The notes beneath the pieces are model-generated. The model saw only the letters and a list, made by a program, of their open reading frames with translations, searched no databases and had not been told where the DNA came from. From VRUE01 sp963704545 (GTDB taxonomy: Bacteria > Actinomycetota > Thermoleophilia > Solirubrobacterales > 70-9), in assembly GCA_963704545.1 (NCBI GenBank), contig OY969915.1, forward strand, positions 2,232,001 through 2,296,000: 64,000 nt of DNA, given 5' to 3'. A program made the translations under genes and the position numbers. Positions within the stretch are counted from its first letter, which is position 1. Every line of letters starts with the position of its first letter. Shown here piece by piece: positions 43,554 to 51,511 of the stretch.

Positions 43554-44699
43554 GTGGATTTCGAGCTTTCTGACGAGCAGAGGCTTCTTCGCGACACGGT
43601 GCGGGAGTTCGCACTGGGTGAGGTGAAGCCCGTAGCTGAGGAGCTGGATCGGACGAAGGCTTTCCCCTACGAGATCGTCGAGAAGCTCGGGGGGCTTGGG
43701 CTGATGGGGATTCCGTTTCCCGAGGAGTACGGGGGTGGCGGGGCGGACACCCTCTCCTACGTGCTCGCCGTTGAAGAGCTGGCGAGAATCGACTCGTCCG
43801 TTTGCATCACGATGGCGGCGCACACGTCGTTGGGGACGATGCCTGTCTATCTGTGGGGGTCCGACGAGCAGAAGTCGGAGTGGCTGCCGCGGCTGTGCAC
43901 TGGGGAACGGCTTGCCTCATTCGGGCTGACCGAGCCGGAGGCCGGGTCCGATGCGGGGAACGTGCGGACCACGGCGAAGCTCGAGGACGGCGAGTGGGTC
44001 GTCAACGGGGCGAAGCAGTTCATCACCAACTCGGGGACGGACATCTCCGGCTGCGTCTCGATCACGGCCGTCACCGGCGAGGCGAACGGGCGCAAGGAGA
44101 TATCGAACTTGATCGTGCCCACCGGGACACCGGGCTATGAGTTCGGTGAGCCCTACCGCAAGATGGGCTGGAATGCGTCCGATACGCGGCCGCTCACGTT
44201 CGAGGACTGCCGGCTGCCCGAGGCCAACCTGCTCGGCCGCCGCGGAGAGGGGTTCAAGAACTTCCTCCACATCCTCGACGGCGGCCGGATCGGTGTCGCC
44301 GCGATGGGCGTCGGCCTCGCCCAGGGGGCCCTCGACGAGGCGATCGCCTACGCCAAGGAGCGCCAGGCCTTCGGCCAGGCGATCTCCAAGTTCCAGTCGA
44401 TCCAGGCCAAGATCGCCGACCTCTCGGCCCAGATCGAGGCGGCGCGCCTGCTCACCTGGCGGGCGGCGCTGGAGAAGGAGGCGGGCAAGTCCTTCACCCT
44501 CACCGCCGCCCAAGCGAAGCTGATCACCGGCCGCCTCGCCGTCCGCGCGACCGAGGAGGCGGTGCAGATCCACGGCGGCTACGGCTACATCGAGGAGTAC
44601 CCGGTCTGCCGCTTCTACCGCGACGCCAAGATCCTCACCATCGGCGAGGGGACCGACGAGGTGCAGCAGATGGTTATCGCTCGTCAGCTCGGCTGCTGA
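43554..44699 (+). CDS. Acyl-CoA dehydrogenase
   Basis: 381 residues from a GTG start that has no clear ribosome site. Blocks: FGLTEPEAGSDAGN, ITNSGTDISG, QIHGGYGYIEEYPVCRFYRDAKI and GEGTDEVQ; the catalytic base is expected near Glu365/Glu369. It inserts the first double bond into acyl-CoA and passes electrons to ETF. Short- or branched-chain substrate cannot be told apart. Confidence 0.95.
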   Translation: MDFELSDEQRLLRDTVREFALGEVKPVAEELDRTKAFPYEIVEKLGGLGLMGIPFPEEYGGGGADTLSYVLAVEELARIDSSVCITMAAHTSLGTMPVYLWGSDEQKSEWLPRLCTGERLASFGLTEPEAGSDAGNVRTTAKLEDGEWVVNGAKQFITNSGTDISGCVSITAVTGEANGRKEISNLIVPTGTPGYEFGEPYRKMGWNASDTRPLTFEDCRLPEANLLGRRGEGFKNFLHILDGGRIGVAAMGVGLAQGALDEAIAYAKERQAFGQAISKFQSIQAKIADLSAQIEAARLLTWRAALEKEAGKSFTLTAAQAKLITGRLAVRATEEAVQIHGGYGYIEEYPVCRFYRDAKILTIGEGTDEVQQMVIARQLGC

Positions 44700-44751
44700 G
44701 GGCCATCGGGGACTAGCTGCGTTGCCTGAATCCCATCATCTTGCACAGTCT

Positions 44752-44787
44752 ACCTAAAATTAGGTGGTCTTTCAACCTAGAAATAGG
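44752..44787. promoter_or_regulatory. Two palindromes in an AT-rich pocket
   Basis: ACCTAAAATTAGGT (6-2-6) and CCTAGAAATAGG (4-4-4) lie in the gap after the acyl-CoA dehydrogenase, directly followed by an AGGGGGA ribosome site and an ATG at 44797. This looks like a promoter/operator, but the only genes around it end here. Confidence 0.45.
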
Positions 44788-44796
44788 GGGACAGGC

Positions 44797-44925
44797 ATGA
44801 CGAGCGCCAGATCAGCCGGGCCGCGAGGTAACCGACCCCTCGGCGCGACCCACGACCTCCGCCGCCCTCCCCACGCGCTCGCCGATGCCGTAGTGGGCGC
44901 AGATCGTCAGCTCGTGCTCGCGTAG
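44797..44925 (+). CDS. Possible 42-residue peptide, antisense to the PRC-barrel gene
   Basis: ATG at 44797 with AGGGGGA 4-10 nt upstream and the two palindromes at 44752-44787 before it. The frame of 42 codons runs antisense into the 3' end of the PRC-barrel gene. The product is Arg/Ala/Pro-rich, with no recognisable fold. Good initiation signals but doubtful coding; a truncated gene is another possibility. Confidence 0.3.
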   Translation: MTSARSAGPRGNRPLGATHDLRRPPHALADAVVGADRQLVLA

Positions 44926-45213
44926 CAGCGGTCGGGTCGGGTCGACCACCGGGGAGCTGCGGATCGTCCGGCTGGCATGGGCGGCCCAGATACGGCCGGC
45001 GCCCGCGGCGCAATCGCGCAGTGGAACCACCACCAGGGTCCTTCCGAAGCGACCCTGCTTGACGATCAGCCAGGTGGGATCGCCGCTCTGCGCGTCGACG
45101 AAGAGCCCATGCACCTCGCCGACGCCGGACCCGCTGGAGTCGTCGACTCCGTAGCCGATCCAGCCTCTCGCCTCGCTCGACGAGGGAGCCGTCGAGGCCG
45201 GCGACTCACCCAT
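44812..45213 (-). CDS. PRC-barrel domain protein
   Basis: 133 residues from ATG 45213, overlapping the end of meaB by 8 bp. ARGWIGYGVDDSSGSGVGEVHGLFVDAQ, then PTWLIVKQGRFGRTLVVVPL, match PRC-barrel sheets. The C-terminus GIGERVGRAAEVV is helical. Function unknown; PRC barrels bind RNA or protein surfaces. Confidence 0.75.
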   Translation of the reverse strand: MGESPASTAPSSSEARGWIGYGVDDSSGSGVGEVHGLFVDAQSGDPTWLIVKQGRFGRTLVVVPLRDCAAGAGRIWAAHASRTIRSSPVVDPTRPLLREHELTICAHYGIGERVGRAAEVVGRAEGSVTSRPG

Positions 45214-46171
45214 CGGCCGCCTGCCTCTCGAGCAGCTCCGATGCGGCGGTGGCGGGGTCGAGCTCGCGCCGCACCACCCGCTCCAGGAGCCCGGCGGTCT
45301 CGGGGTCGTTGGCGGCCGTCGCCTCCATCCGCCGTCGCATCCGCGAGGTCGCGATCCCCAGCACCTCGTTGCGCAGGTTGCGGGCGCGGCGCTGCTCCAG
45401 GGTCCCGGCGGCCTCGATGTGGGCACGGTGGCGGTCGATCGCCTCGGCAAGCTCGGCCACCCCCTCCCCACGCGCAGCCTCGGTGCGCAGGATCGGCACC
45501 TGCCAGCCTTCGGGGTCGTGCGAGAGCGCCAGCACGCCGCGGACCTCGCGCACCATCGTGTCGGTCATCGGGTGGTCGGCCTTGTTGACGACGATCACGT
45601 CGGGGATCTCCATCACCCCCGCCTTCAGGGCCTGGATCGAGTCGCCCGACCCCGGCATCAAGGCGAGCACGATCGTGTCGGCGTGGTCGACGATGTCGAT
45701 CTCGGCCTGGCCGACGCCGACGGTCTCGATCAGCACGTCGTCCTTGCCGGCCGCGTCCATCGCCAGGGCGACCTGCAGCGCAGCCTCCGAGAGCCCGCCG
45801 AGCGCCCCGCGCGAGGCCATCGAGCGGATGAAGACGCCCGGGTCGAGGAAGTGGTCAGAAAGACGAATGCGGTCGCCGAGCAAAGCGCCGTGGGTGAAGG
45901 GGCTGGAGGGGTCGATCGAGAGCACGGCGACCTGGCGATCGGCCTTGCGAAGCTCCGCCGTGAGAGCGCCGATCAGGGTGCTCTTGCCGACCCCGGGCGG
46001 TCCGGTGAAGCCGACGATCCGCGCCTTGCCGGTCCGCGGGTAGACCTCGCGCACCAGCTCCCAGCCGGCGGGGTCGTCGGACTCGATCAGCGTGATCGCC
46101 CGCGCCAGGGCGCGCTTGTCCCCGGCGACGAGGCGCTCGGAAAGCGAGGCGGTCTTGGCGGAGTCGGTCAC
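45206..46171 (-). CDS. meaB: Methylmalonyl-CoA mutase-associated GTPase MeaB
   Basis: 321 residues. Walker A is GPPGVGKS (57-64), and LSIDPSSPFTHGALLGDRIRLSDH and VNKADHPMTD follow in the order of the MeaB/ArgK family. It gates cofactor loading and protects the mutase. The mutase genes are 8-9 kb away on the same strand. Confidence 0.95.
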   Translation of the reverse strand: MTDSAKTASLSERLVAGDKRALARAITLIESDDPAGWELVREVYPRTGKARIVGFTGPPGVGKSTLIGALTAELRKADRQVAVLSIDPSSPFTHGALLGDRIRLSDHFLDPGVFIRSMASRGALGGLSEAALQVALAMDAAGKDDVLIETVGVGQAEIDIVDHADTIVLALMPGSGDSIQALKAGVMEIPDVIVVNKADHPMTDTMVREVRGVLALSHDPEGWQVPILRTEAARGEGVAELAEAIDRHRAHIEAAGTLEQRRARNLRNEVLGIATSRMRRRMEATAANDPETAGLLERVVRRELDPATAASELLERQAADG

Positions 46172-46200
46172 GGCCCGGTGAGTCTAGAGTCCGCGCCGCC

Positions 46201-46860
46201 GTGATCGACCTGATCAGATTCGCCTCCCGCAATGGGATGCTCAACCACCGCTACGGGAAGCTCCTCTGGCGCTACCTCTGGCGCCGCCTGCTGACGCGTG
46301 CTGGGCGCCGCTGGCGCACCGCCGGGATGCTCTTCCTCGGGCGCGGGCTCGAACTCGAGGTCGGACGCAAGGGGCGGCTCGAGTTCGGCCGCTTCGTCTG
46401 GATCGGCGACAAGACGAAGATCCGCTGCCACGAGGGCCGGGTCGAGATCGGCTCGAAGACGGTGATGGGCCAGGAGTGCACGATCTCCGCCTACCAGCGG
46501 GTGCGGATCGGCGAGCAGTGCGTGATCGCCGACCGGGCGATGTTCATCGACTTCGACCACGGCGTGGTCGAAGTCGAGCGGCCGATCCGCCAGCAGGGCA
46601 TCTACAAGCGCGACGTCGAGGTCGGCTCCAACGTCTGGGTCGGCTACGGCGCCTGCATCCTGCGCGGCGTCAGCGTCGGCGACAACTCGGTCGTCGGCAC
46701 CAACTCGGTGGTGACCAAGGACGTCCCCGCCAACGCCGTCGTCGCCGGCATCCCCGCCCGCGTCATCCGCATGCGCGAGGCGCCGCAGGAGCTGCGCTGG
46801 GACGCCCCGGTCGAGCCGGACCCCAGTGCCTGGACGACGCTGCAGCCGCCGTCCGAATAG
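46201..46860 (+). CDS. Left-handed beta-helix acyltransferase
   Basis: 219 residues from GTG. A hydrophilic N-terminal stretch is followed by hexapeptide repeats (LEVGRKGRLEFGRFVWIGD, VRIGEQCVIADRAMFID) and the catalytic-loop FDHGVVEVERPIRQQG. The end GVSVGDNSVVGTNSVVTKDVPANAVVAGIPARVIR is typical of maltose O-acetyltransferase/WcaF-like enzymes. It would acetylate a sugar of a surface glycan. Divergent from meaB (29 bp). Confidence 0.9.
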   Translation: MIDLIRFASRNGMLNHRYGKLLWRYLWRRLLTRAGRRWRTAGMLFLGRGLELEVGRKGRLEFGRFVWIGDKTKIRCHEGRVEIGSKTVMGQECTISAYQRVRIGEQCVIADRAMFIDFDHGVVEVERPIRQQGIYKRDVEVGSNVWVGYGACILRGVSVGDNSVVGTNSVVTKDVPANAVVAGIPARVIRMREAPQELRWDAPVEPDPSAWTTLQPPSE

Positions 46861-46878
46861 CGCCGAGGCGGCTCCGGC

Positions 46879-47280
46879 TCAGATCAGTGCCACCGGCAAC
46901 GTGCGGAGCCCGTGCTCCCGCGCCGCGCGGTGCAGGCGGGTGTCCCAGGTGGCGAAAAGCGGGCTCTCCCCCGGAACCGAGAGCGCCGCCGCCAGGTGGA
47001 TCGCGTCGAGCGTCCGCAATCCTGCGGAGAGGGCAACCTCCGCGGCCCGTTCCGCGACGCCGCGATCGAGCTCTACGACGTCCACGTTTCGCCACTCGTC
47101 CTCGATCCTTCCGATGCCCCCCGAGCCGACCCGCAGACCGACGGCACGAACCGTCTCGACGAAGGTGATACGGCAGCTGGACCAAGCGTCCGCCACGTCC
47201 ATCGCCCTCACGACGTCCTCGCTCCCCCGCTCGGCGACGTAGCGCTTGACCAGGGCGCTCGAATCGAGATAGAGCTTCAA
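46879..47280 (-). CDS. PIN domain toxin (VapC-like)
   Basis: 133 residues from a TTG (47280) that overlaps the antitoxin stop (TTGA). The PIN acidic residues are in YLDSSALVKRY (Asp6), FVETVRAV, TLDAIHLAAAL and FATWDTRL. Toxins of this kind cleave tRNA or rRNA. Start choice is based on the coupled overlap and lack of a better in-frame start. Confidence 0.88.
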   Translation of the reverse strand: MKLYLDSSALVKRYVAERGSEDVVRAMDVADAWSSCRITFVETVRAVGLRVGSGGIGRIEDEWRNVDVVELDRGVAERAAEVALSAGLRTLDAIHLAAALSVPGESPLFATWDTRLHRAAREHGLRTLPVALI

Positions 47281-47549
47281 CGGTCTTCTTCGCGTTCGGC
47301 GAGGATCAGCTCCGAGGCCGGGCGATCGGCCTTGATCGGCGGCGGGGGATTTCTCGGCAGTGGTCGTTTCCCGGGCGTGATCTTGCCTTCGGCGACCATC
47401 CGCCCCCACTGCTCCTCCGCCGACTCGGCCGGGACGATGTCCGCGACGGGCCTGCCTCCCGAGGTGACCCTCACGGTCTCGCCGTCCTCGACTTCGCGAA
47501 GCACGCTGTCCAGCTGCGTCTTCAACTCCCGAACCTCGATCTCTCGCAT
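47277..47549 (-). CDS. Antitoxin of the Phd/YefM (VapB-partner) type
   Basis: 90 residues: a short beta-strand dimer domain (REIEVRELKTQLDSVLREVEDGETVRVTSGGRPVADIVP) followed by a Pro-rich C-terminus ending AEREEDR that would wrap the PIN toxin. Co-translated with it by TTGA overlap. Confidence 0.88.
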   Translation of the reverse strand: MREIEVRELKTQLDSVLREVEDGETVRVTSGGRPVADIVPAESAEEQWGRMVAEGKITPGKRPLPRNPPPPIKADRPASELILAEREEDR

Positions 47550-47590
47550 CTGCTCATGGTAGGTGCAGGCTCAACTTGGCCTGCAACGAC

Positions 47591-47629
47591 TCTACCAGAA
47601 CCGAGGGTTTTTGTCTGTCAGCTGGTAGA
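47591..47629. promoter_or_regulatory. Inverted repeat between the antitoxin and XRE genes
   Basis: TCTACCAG (47591-47598) and CTGGTAGA (47622-47629) are an 8-bp perfect inverted repeat spaced by 23 nt in the divergent gap, a possible operator for either the toxin-antitoxin pair or the XRE protein. Confidence 0.4.
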
Positions 47630-47716
47630 TTGCCGTCCTAGATCGTTGCGCGGTCGTTCTACTGTGGCGGTGCTTCCGCGCTCGCGATGTGGACTATGCA
47701 TCCGCCAGCGAGAACA

Positions 47717-48004
47717 ATGCCGCCGATGGACATCGCCGCCGTCTTCGGAGAGAACCTGGCCCGTTGCCGCAAGCGAGCGGAGATGTCGCAGGAGGAGCTG
47801 GGCGTACGCGCCTCCCTCCATCGCACCGAGGTCAGCCAGCTCGAGCGGGGACTGCGCGTGGCCCGCATCGACACCCTGGTCAAGCTCGCCGGGGCGCTCG
47901 GCGTCTCCCCCGGCGAGCTGATCGAGGGGATCGACTGGAGCCCCGGCAGCACCACAACCGGGCAGTTCATGCTCGCGCCGAAGACGCAGGCGGAGCTGAA
48001 CTAG
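47717..48004 (+). CDS. XRE family helix-turn-helix regulator
   Basis: About 95 residues (ATG 47717; ATG 47726 also possible). CRKRAEMSQEELGVRASLHRTEVSQLERG is the HTH. The C-terminus has GVSPGELIEGIDWSPGSTTTGQF, closely matching the XRE protein at 62294 (GVDPGDLFDGISWEPGEVRVGQF), so the two are paralogues of one small family. Confidence 0.87.
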   Translation: MPPMDIAAVFGENLARCRKRAEMSQEELGVRASLHRTEVSQLERGLRVARIDTLVKLAGALGVSPGELIEGIDWSPGSTTTGQFMLAPKTQAELN

Positions 48005-48018
48005 GAGTCCCTCCCAGC

Positions 48019-49212
48019 TCAGGCGGCGCTGGTCTCGCCAACCAGGTCGGCGTAGACGCCGGCCGTCTGCTCGGCGACGTCGCCCCAGTCGAAGCGGCGC
48101 AGGTGCTCGTAGGCTTCGGCGACGAGGCTGCGGCCGAGCTCGTCGTCGGAGAGGACGCGAATCGCCACCTCGGCCAGCGCTTCGGGGTCGTGGGCGCGGA
48201 AGCGAAGGCCGGCCTCCTCGTGCGGGACGACCTCGCGCAGGCCGCCGGTGTCGGCGACGATGCACGGGCAGCCGCTGGCCATCGCCTCCAGCGCGACCAG
48301 GCCGAAGGGCTCGTAGATCGAGGGGACCACGGTCAGGTCGGCGATCCGGTAGAGCGAGTGCAGCACGTCGTCGCCGATCCAGCCGAGGAAGGTCCCGTGC
48401 TCCATCAGCCCCAGCTCCTCGGCCTGCTTGTGCAGCTCGGCCTCGTGCGTGCCCGAGCCGGCGATCAGGAAGCGCGTCCCCGGCACCTCCTCGATCAGCC
48501 GCGGCATCGCCTCCAGTGCGAGCTGGAACCCCTTCTCATAGACGAGGCGGCCGATCAACAGGACCAGCTTCTCGTCGGGGGCGGCGAACTCCGAGCGCAA
48601 TCGCGTCAGCTCCTCGGGATCCTGCGGCTGCAGGTCGTCGGGGTCGATCCCGTTGGGAATCACCGAGATCCGCTCCTCTTCGACGCCGAAGATGTCGGCG
48701 ACCTGCTCGCGCATGTAGTGGGAGCAGGCGATCACCCGGTCGGAACGGTTGGTGATCCAGCGCTCGACCCCGTGGATGTAGGTCTGGGGGTGCTTGTCGA
48801 CCCAGCCCTGGTGACGGCCGTGCTCGGTGGCGTGGATCGTCGTCACCAGCGGTGCTTCGAAACGCTTGGCGAGGTGGTCGCAGGCGTTGGCGACCAGCCA
48901 GTCGTGGCCGTGGACCAGGTCGAAGCGGTAGCGGTCGCCGAGCTCCACCCCCGCGGCGAGCATGTCGGAGTTCATCCGCTCGACCCAGGCGACGAACTCG
49001 CCCAGGTCGGTCGGTCGCTTCGGCTCGCGGATGCGGTGGATGACGACACCGCCACTGCGCTCCTCGGCCGGCGACTCCTCGCCACCGCGGGTGAGCACGT
49101 GGACCTCGACGTCGCGATCGACCAGCCCCTCGGAGAGCTTGCGCACGTGGCGCGCCAGGCCGCCCTCGATCAGAGGCGGGTACTCCCAGGAGAGGATCAG
49201 GACACGGGTCAC
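48019..49212 (-). CDS. GT4 glycosyltransferase (glycogen synthase-like, Rv3032-type)
   Basis: 397 residues from GTG 49212, which overlaps the GH57 stop (GTGA). SWEYPPLIEGGLARHVRKLSEGL at the start, HGHDWLVANACDHL, VLLIGRLVYEKGFQ and the E-X7-E motif EPFGLVALEAMASG are typical. It would build alpha-1,4-glucan chains. The order methyltransferase - GH57 - GT4 is that of M. tuberculosis Rv3030-Rv3031-Rv3032. Confidence 0.92.
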   Translation of the reverse strand: MTRVLILSWEYPPLIEGGLARHVRKLSEGLVDRDVEVHVLTRGGEESPAEERSGGVVIHRIREPKRPTDLGEFVAWVERMNSDMLAAGVELGDRYRFDLVHGHDWLVANACDHLAKRFEAPLVTTIHATEHGRHQGWVDKHPQTYIHGVERWITNRSDRVIACSHYMREQVADIFGVEEERISVIPNGIDPDDLQPQDPEELTRLRSEFAAPDEKLVLLIGRLVYEKGFQLALEAMPRLIEEVPGTRFLIAGSGTHEAELHKQAEELGLMEHGTFLGWIGDDVLHSLYRIADLTVVPSIYEPFGLVALEAMASGCPCIVADTGGLREVVPHEEAGLRFRAHDPEALAEVAIRVLSDDELGRSLVAEAYEHLRRFDWGDVAEQTAGVYADLVGETSAA

Positions 49213-50729
49213 GGTTGGAGGAGCGGCGAGAGGCTCAGGTCCGGGGCGAGTGCGCGCAGGCGCGAATCGGCGATGGCCGGGGAGTCTATGGCTTCCAGGG
49301 CAGCTTCGGAGTGGAATATGGCCCGTTGGAAGGCGTAGTCGCCCGCCTGGCCGCGCTTGTCGAGGAAGGCCCAGTCGCTCGCCTGCGTCGCCAGCAGCTC
49401 GCGCGCGGCCCGGATCGCGGCACCGCCGCGCAATTCCGAGGAGAGGGCCCGCAGCAAGCGCAGCTCCAACCGCCGCGCCCCCCAGGTGAGGTCGGCGACG
49501 GCACGGGAATCCCAGGTACTCAGATCCTTGTCCTCTCCCCAGGTGGAGGCCGCGAGCGGCCGCTCGACCGGTGCGTGCTCGACGAGCGCCTCGGGGACGG
49601 TGAGCAGGCGCACCCCCGCGGTCGCCGCCCCGGCGAGCACCTCGCGCAGCCAGGTCGCGCCCTCCGACCACCAGTGGCCGAGCAGCTCGGTGTCGATCGC
49701 GAAGACGAGCAGCCCGCGACGACCGCGCGAATCGGAGAACTCCCGCAGGCGACGGGCTGCGGCGGCGAGGAACTCTCCGGCCTGACGGCGCGCCGCCGCC
49801 TCGGCCGCGGCGGGGTCATAGCCGCCGCCGCCGACCTTCCAGATGCGCACGCCGCGCAGCGATTTGCCGGCGAACTGGGCATGCGCGGGGTCGGACGGAT
49901 AGCCGTCGAGCGACCAGAGCCACTGGATCGCCTCCCAGTCGATCGAGAGGGCGACGGGCCCCGCCTCGGTGGCCACGGGCTCCAGCGCGTCGAGCGACTC
50001 GCGGTGGGCGCTCTGGTCCACGCAGAACCAGCGGACCCCCTCGTCCGCCAGCCGCCACTCCAGGCCCGGGACGTAGGCGCACTCGGGCAGCCAGAACCCC
50101 CCGTCCCAGCCGAATCGCCGGCGGTGCGAGCGGATGCCGGCGTCCAGCTGCAGGCGCAGGCCCTCGCGCGTCGCCAGCAGCGGCAGGACCGCGTGGGTCG
50201 CCGAGGAGGCCGCAAGCGCGACGCGACCCTCCCCTGCCGCGGCCTGGAACGCTCGCAGGGGGTCCCCCCCGTGCCCGTCGAGCAGCTCGAGCGCGTGCCG
50301 GTAGCGGGCCAGCTCTCCCTCGCAGGCGTCGCGGCACTCGGCCGGCACCTGACCGACGTCCGCTTCCGCCGCCCCGATCCGCCACTCGACCAGGAACCGT
50401 CTCAGCCTCTCGGCGACCCCGGGATCCTCCAGCTGGTCGGCAAGCACCGGGGTCACGGTCATCGTCAGCTTCTCGGCGACCTCCAGCACCGGCAAGTAGG
50501 ACCGGATCACGGCATCGAAGAGCCACTCCTCCCCGAACGGGTACGTCCCGAACCCATCCACATACGGCATGTGGGAGTGCAGGACGATCGCCAGATCTCC
50601 GACAGATTCTGGGCCGGCGGGTCCTGTCGCTGCAGGGGACCCACCACCCCCTGCGGTCGCTAAAGCGTCCTCGGGGGCGGTTCCCCCTGCAGCGCCACCC
50701 CCCGGCAGAAGCGGATCTGGTTCACGCAT
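49209..50729 (-). CDS. GH57 glycoside hydrolase / glucan branching enzyme (Rv3031-type)
   Basis: 506 residues. The GH57 motifs include IVLHSHMPYVDGFG, FWLPECAY (nucleophile Glu) and AIDTELLGHWW (acid/base Asp), and the C-terminal helical domain of branching enzymes follows. Residues about 7-41 are encoded by palindromic element copy B (Gly/Ala/Pro-rich, LLPGGGAAGG...), inserted between MREPDP and ESVGDLAIVL. The enzyme would branch alpha-glucan made by the downstream GT4. It overlaps the upstream methyltransferase gene by 8 bp. Confidence 0.93.
   Translation of the reverse strand: MREPDPLLPGGGAAGGTAPEDALATAGGGGSPAATGPAGPESVGDLAIVLHSHMPYVDGFGTYPFGEEWLFDAVIRSYLPVLEVAEKLTMTVTPVLADQLEDPGVAERLRRFLVEWRIGAAEADVGQVPAECRDACEGELARYRHALELLDGHGGDPLRAFQAAAGEGRVALAASSATHAVLPLLATREGLRLQLDAGIRSHRRRFGWDGGFWLPECAYVPGLEWRLADEGVRWFCVDQSAHRESLDALEPVATEAGPVALSIDWEAIQWLWSLDGYPSDPAHAQFAGKSLRGVRIWKVGGGGYDPAAAEAAARRQAGEFLAAAARRLREFSDSRGRRGLLVFAIDTELLGHWWSEGATWLREVLAGAATAGVRLLTVPEALVEHAPVERPLAASTWGEDKDLSTWDSRAVADLTWGARRLELRLLRALSSELRGGAAIRAARELLATQASDWAFLDKRGQAGDYAFQRAIFHSEAALEAIDSPAIADSRLRALAPDLSLSPLLQP
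50607..50710. repeat. Palindromic element, copy B (inside GH57 coding sequence)
   Basis: 104 nt between TTCTG (50607) and CAGAA (50706-50710). In reverse orientation to copies A, C and D. Stems: CGCTGCAGGGG/CCCCTGCAGCG (perfect 11 bp), ACCGCCCCC/GGGGGTGGT and CGCT-TT-AGCG. It encodes GH57 residues 7-41. Confidence 0.92.
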
Positions 50730-51483
50730 GGCACACGGCCACGAAGTCCAGGGCCGCGTCGAGGTTTCCTGCCCTCAAGCTGAAGTCCGAGCTTGAGATC
50801 GCTGGGGTGAAGCGATCGTAGAAGAGCTTCGTCAGTCCTAGTTTTTTGTGCACGTGGTCCCAACCCGCCTTGATCGCGAGCTCGTGGATTCGGAGCTTCC
50901 GTGCGTGAAACAGGCCCAGAAGCTCGACTCGCGGGAAGTGGCTCTCGCAGAGCTCGCGGAACTCATCGGCCCGGTACTCGTGCACGTGCCAGGGGTTGTC
51001 GGACTTCTCGGCGCCGGGGGGCGCCAGGGTCAGCAGGTTGGGAGTCGAGACGTAGGCGATGCCGCCGGGGTCCAGCATCGACTTGAAGTGCTCGAGGATC
51101 GCGCCCGCATCCTGCACGTGCTCGATCGTCTGCAGGAAGACGACGGCGTCGCAGGGCTCGGAGAAGCTCTCGACCAGGTCGCGTTCGAAGCGCAGGTTGG
51201 GGCGCACGTAGCGCAGACGGGCGTGCTCGTGCGCCTCGGGGTTGGCGTCGACGCCGACCGCACTCGCCGCCGAGCCGGCGAGGACGTCGGAGCCGTAGCC
51301 CTCGCCGCAGGCCATGTCGACCACCCGCCTGCCCCCGACCCGCGCCGCGATCCACTCGTAGACGACGAGGTGGCGCCGGTACCAGTAGTTCTCCTCGGGC
51401 ACGTCGGGGAGCGTGCGCTCGCCGGTCAGCGGCAGCGGTGGCACCCCCTCGGGCTGGTTTTCCTGGACGTACTCGCGCTCCAC
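50722..51483 (-). CDS. SAM-dependent methyltransferase (Rv3030-like position)
   Basis: 253 residues from GTG 51483. Motif I RRVVDMACGEGYGSDVLAG and VVFLQTIEHVQDAGAIL are class I methyltransferase signatures. First gene of the operon with GH57 and GT4; in mycobacteria the equivalent gene methylates a polymethylated glucan. That activity is inferred. Confidence 0.87.
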   Translation of the reverse strand: MEREYVQENQPEGVPPLPLTGERTLPDVPEENYWYRRHLVVYEWIAARVGGRRVVDMACGEGYGSDVLAGSAASAVGVDANPEAHEHARLRYVRPNLRFERDLVESFSEPCDAVVFLQTIEHVQDAGAILEHFKSMLDPGGIAYVSTPNLLTLAPPGAEKSDNPWHVHEYRADEFRELCESHFPRVELLGLFHARKLRIHELAIKAGWDHVHKKLGLTKLFYDRFTPAISSSDFSLRAGNLDAALDFVAVCHA

Positions 51484-51511
51484 GGACTGGGACCGTATTG
51501 TTCCCGGGCTG

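Noticed and set aside
47689..49338. Plus-strand open frame across XRE and GT4 genes
   Set aside because: Shadow; both real genes have clear motifs in other frames.
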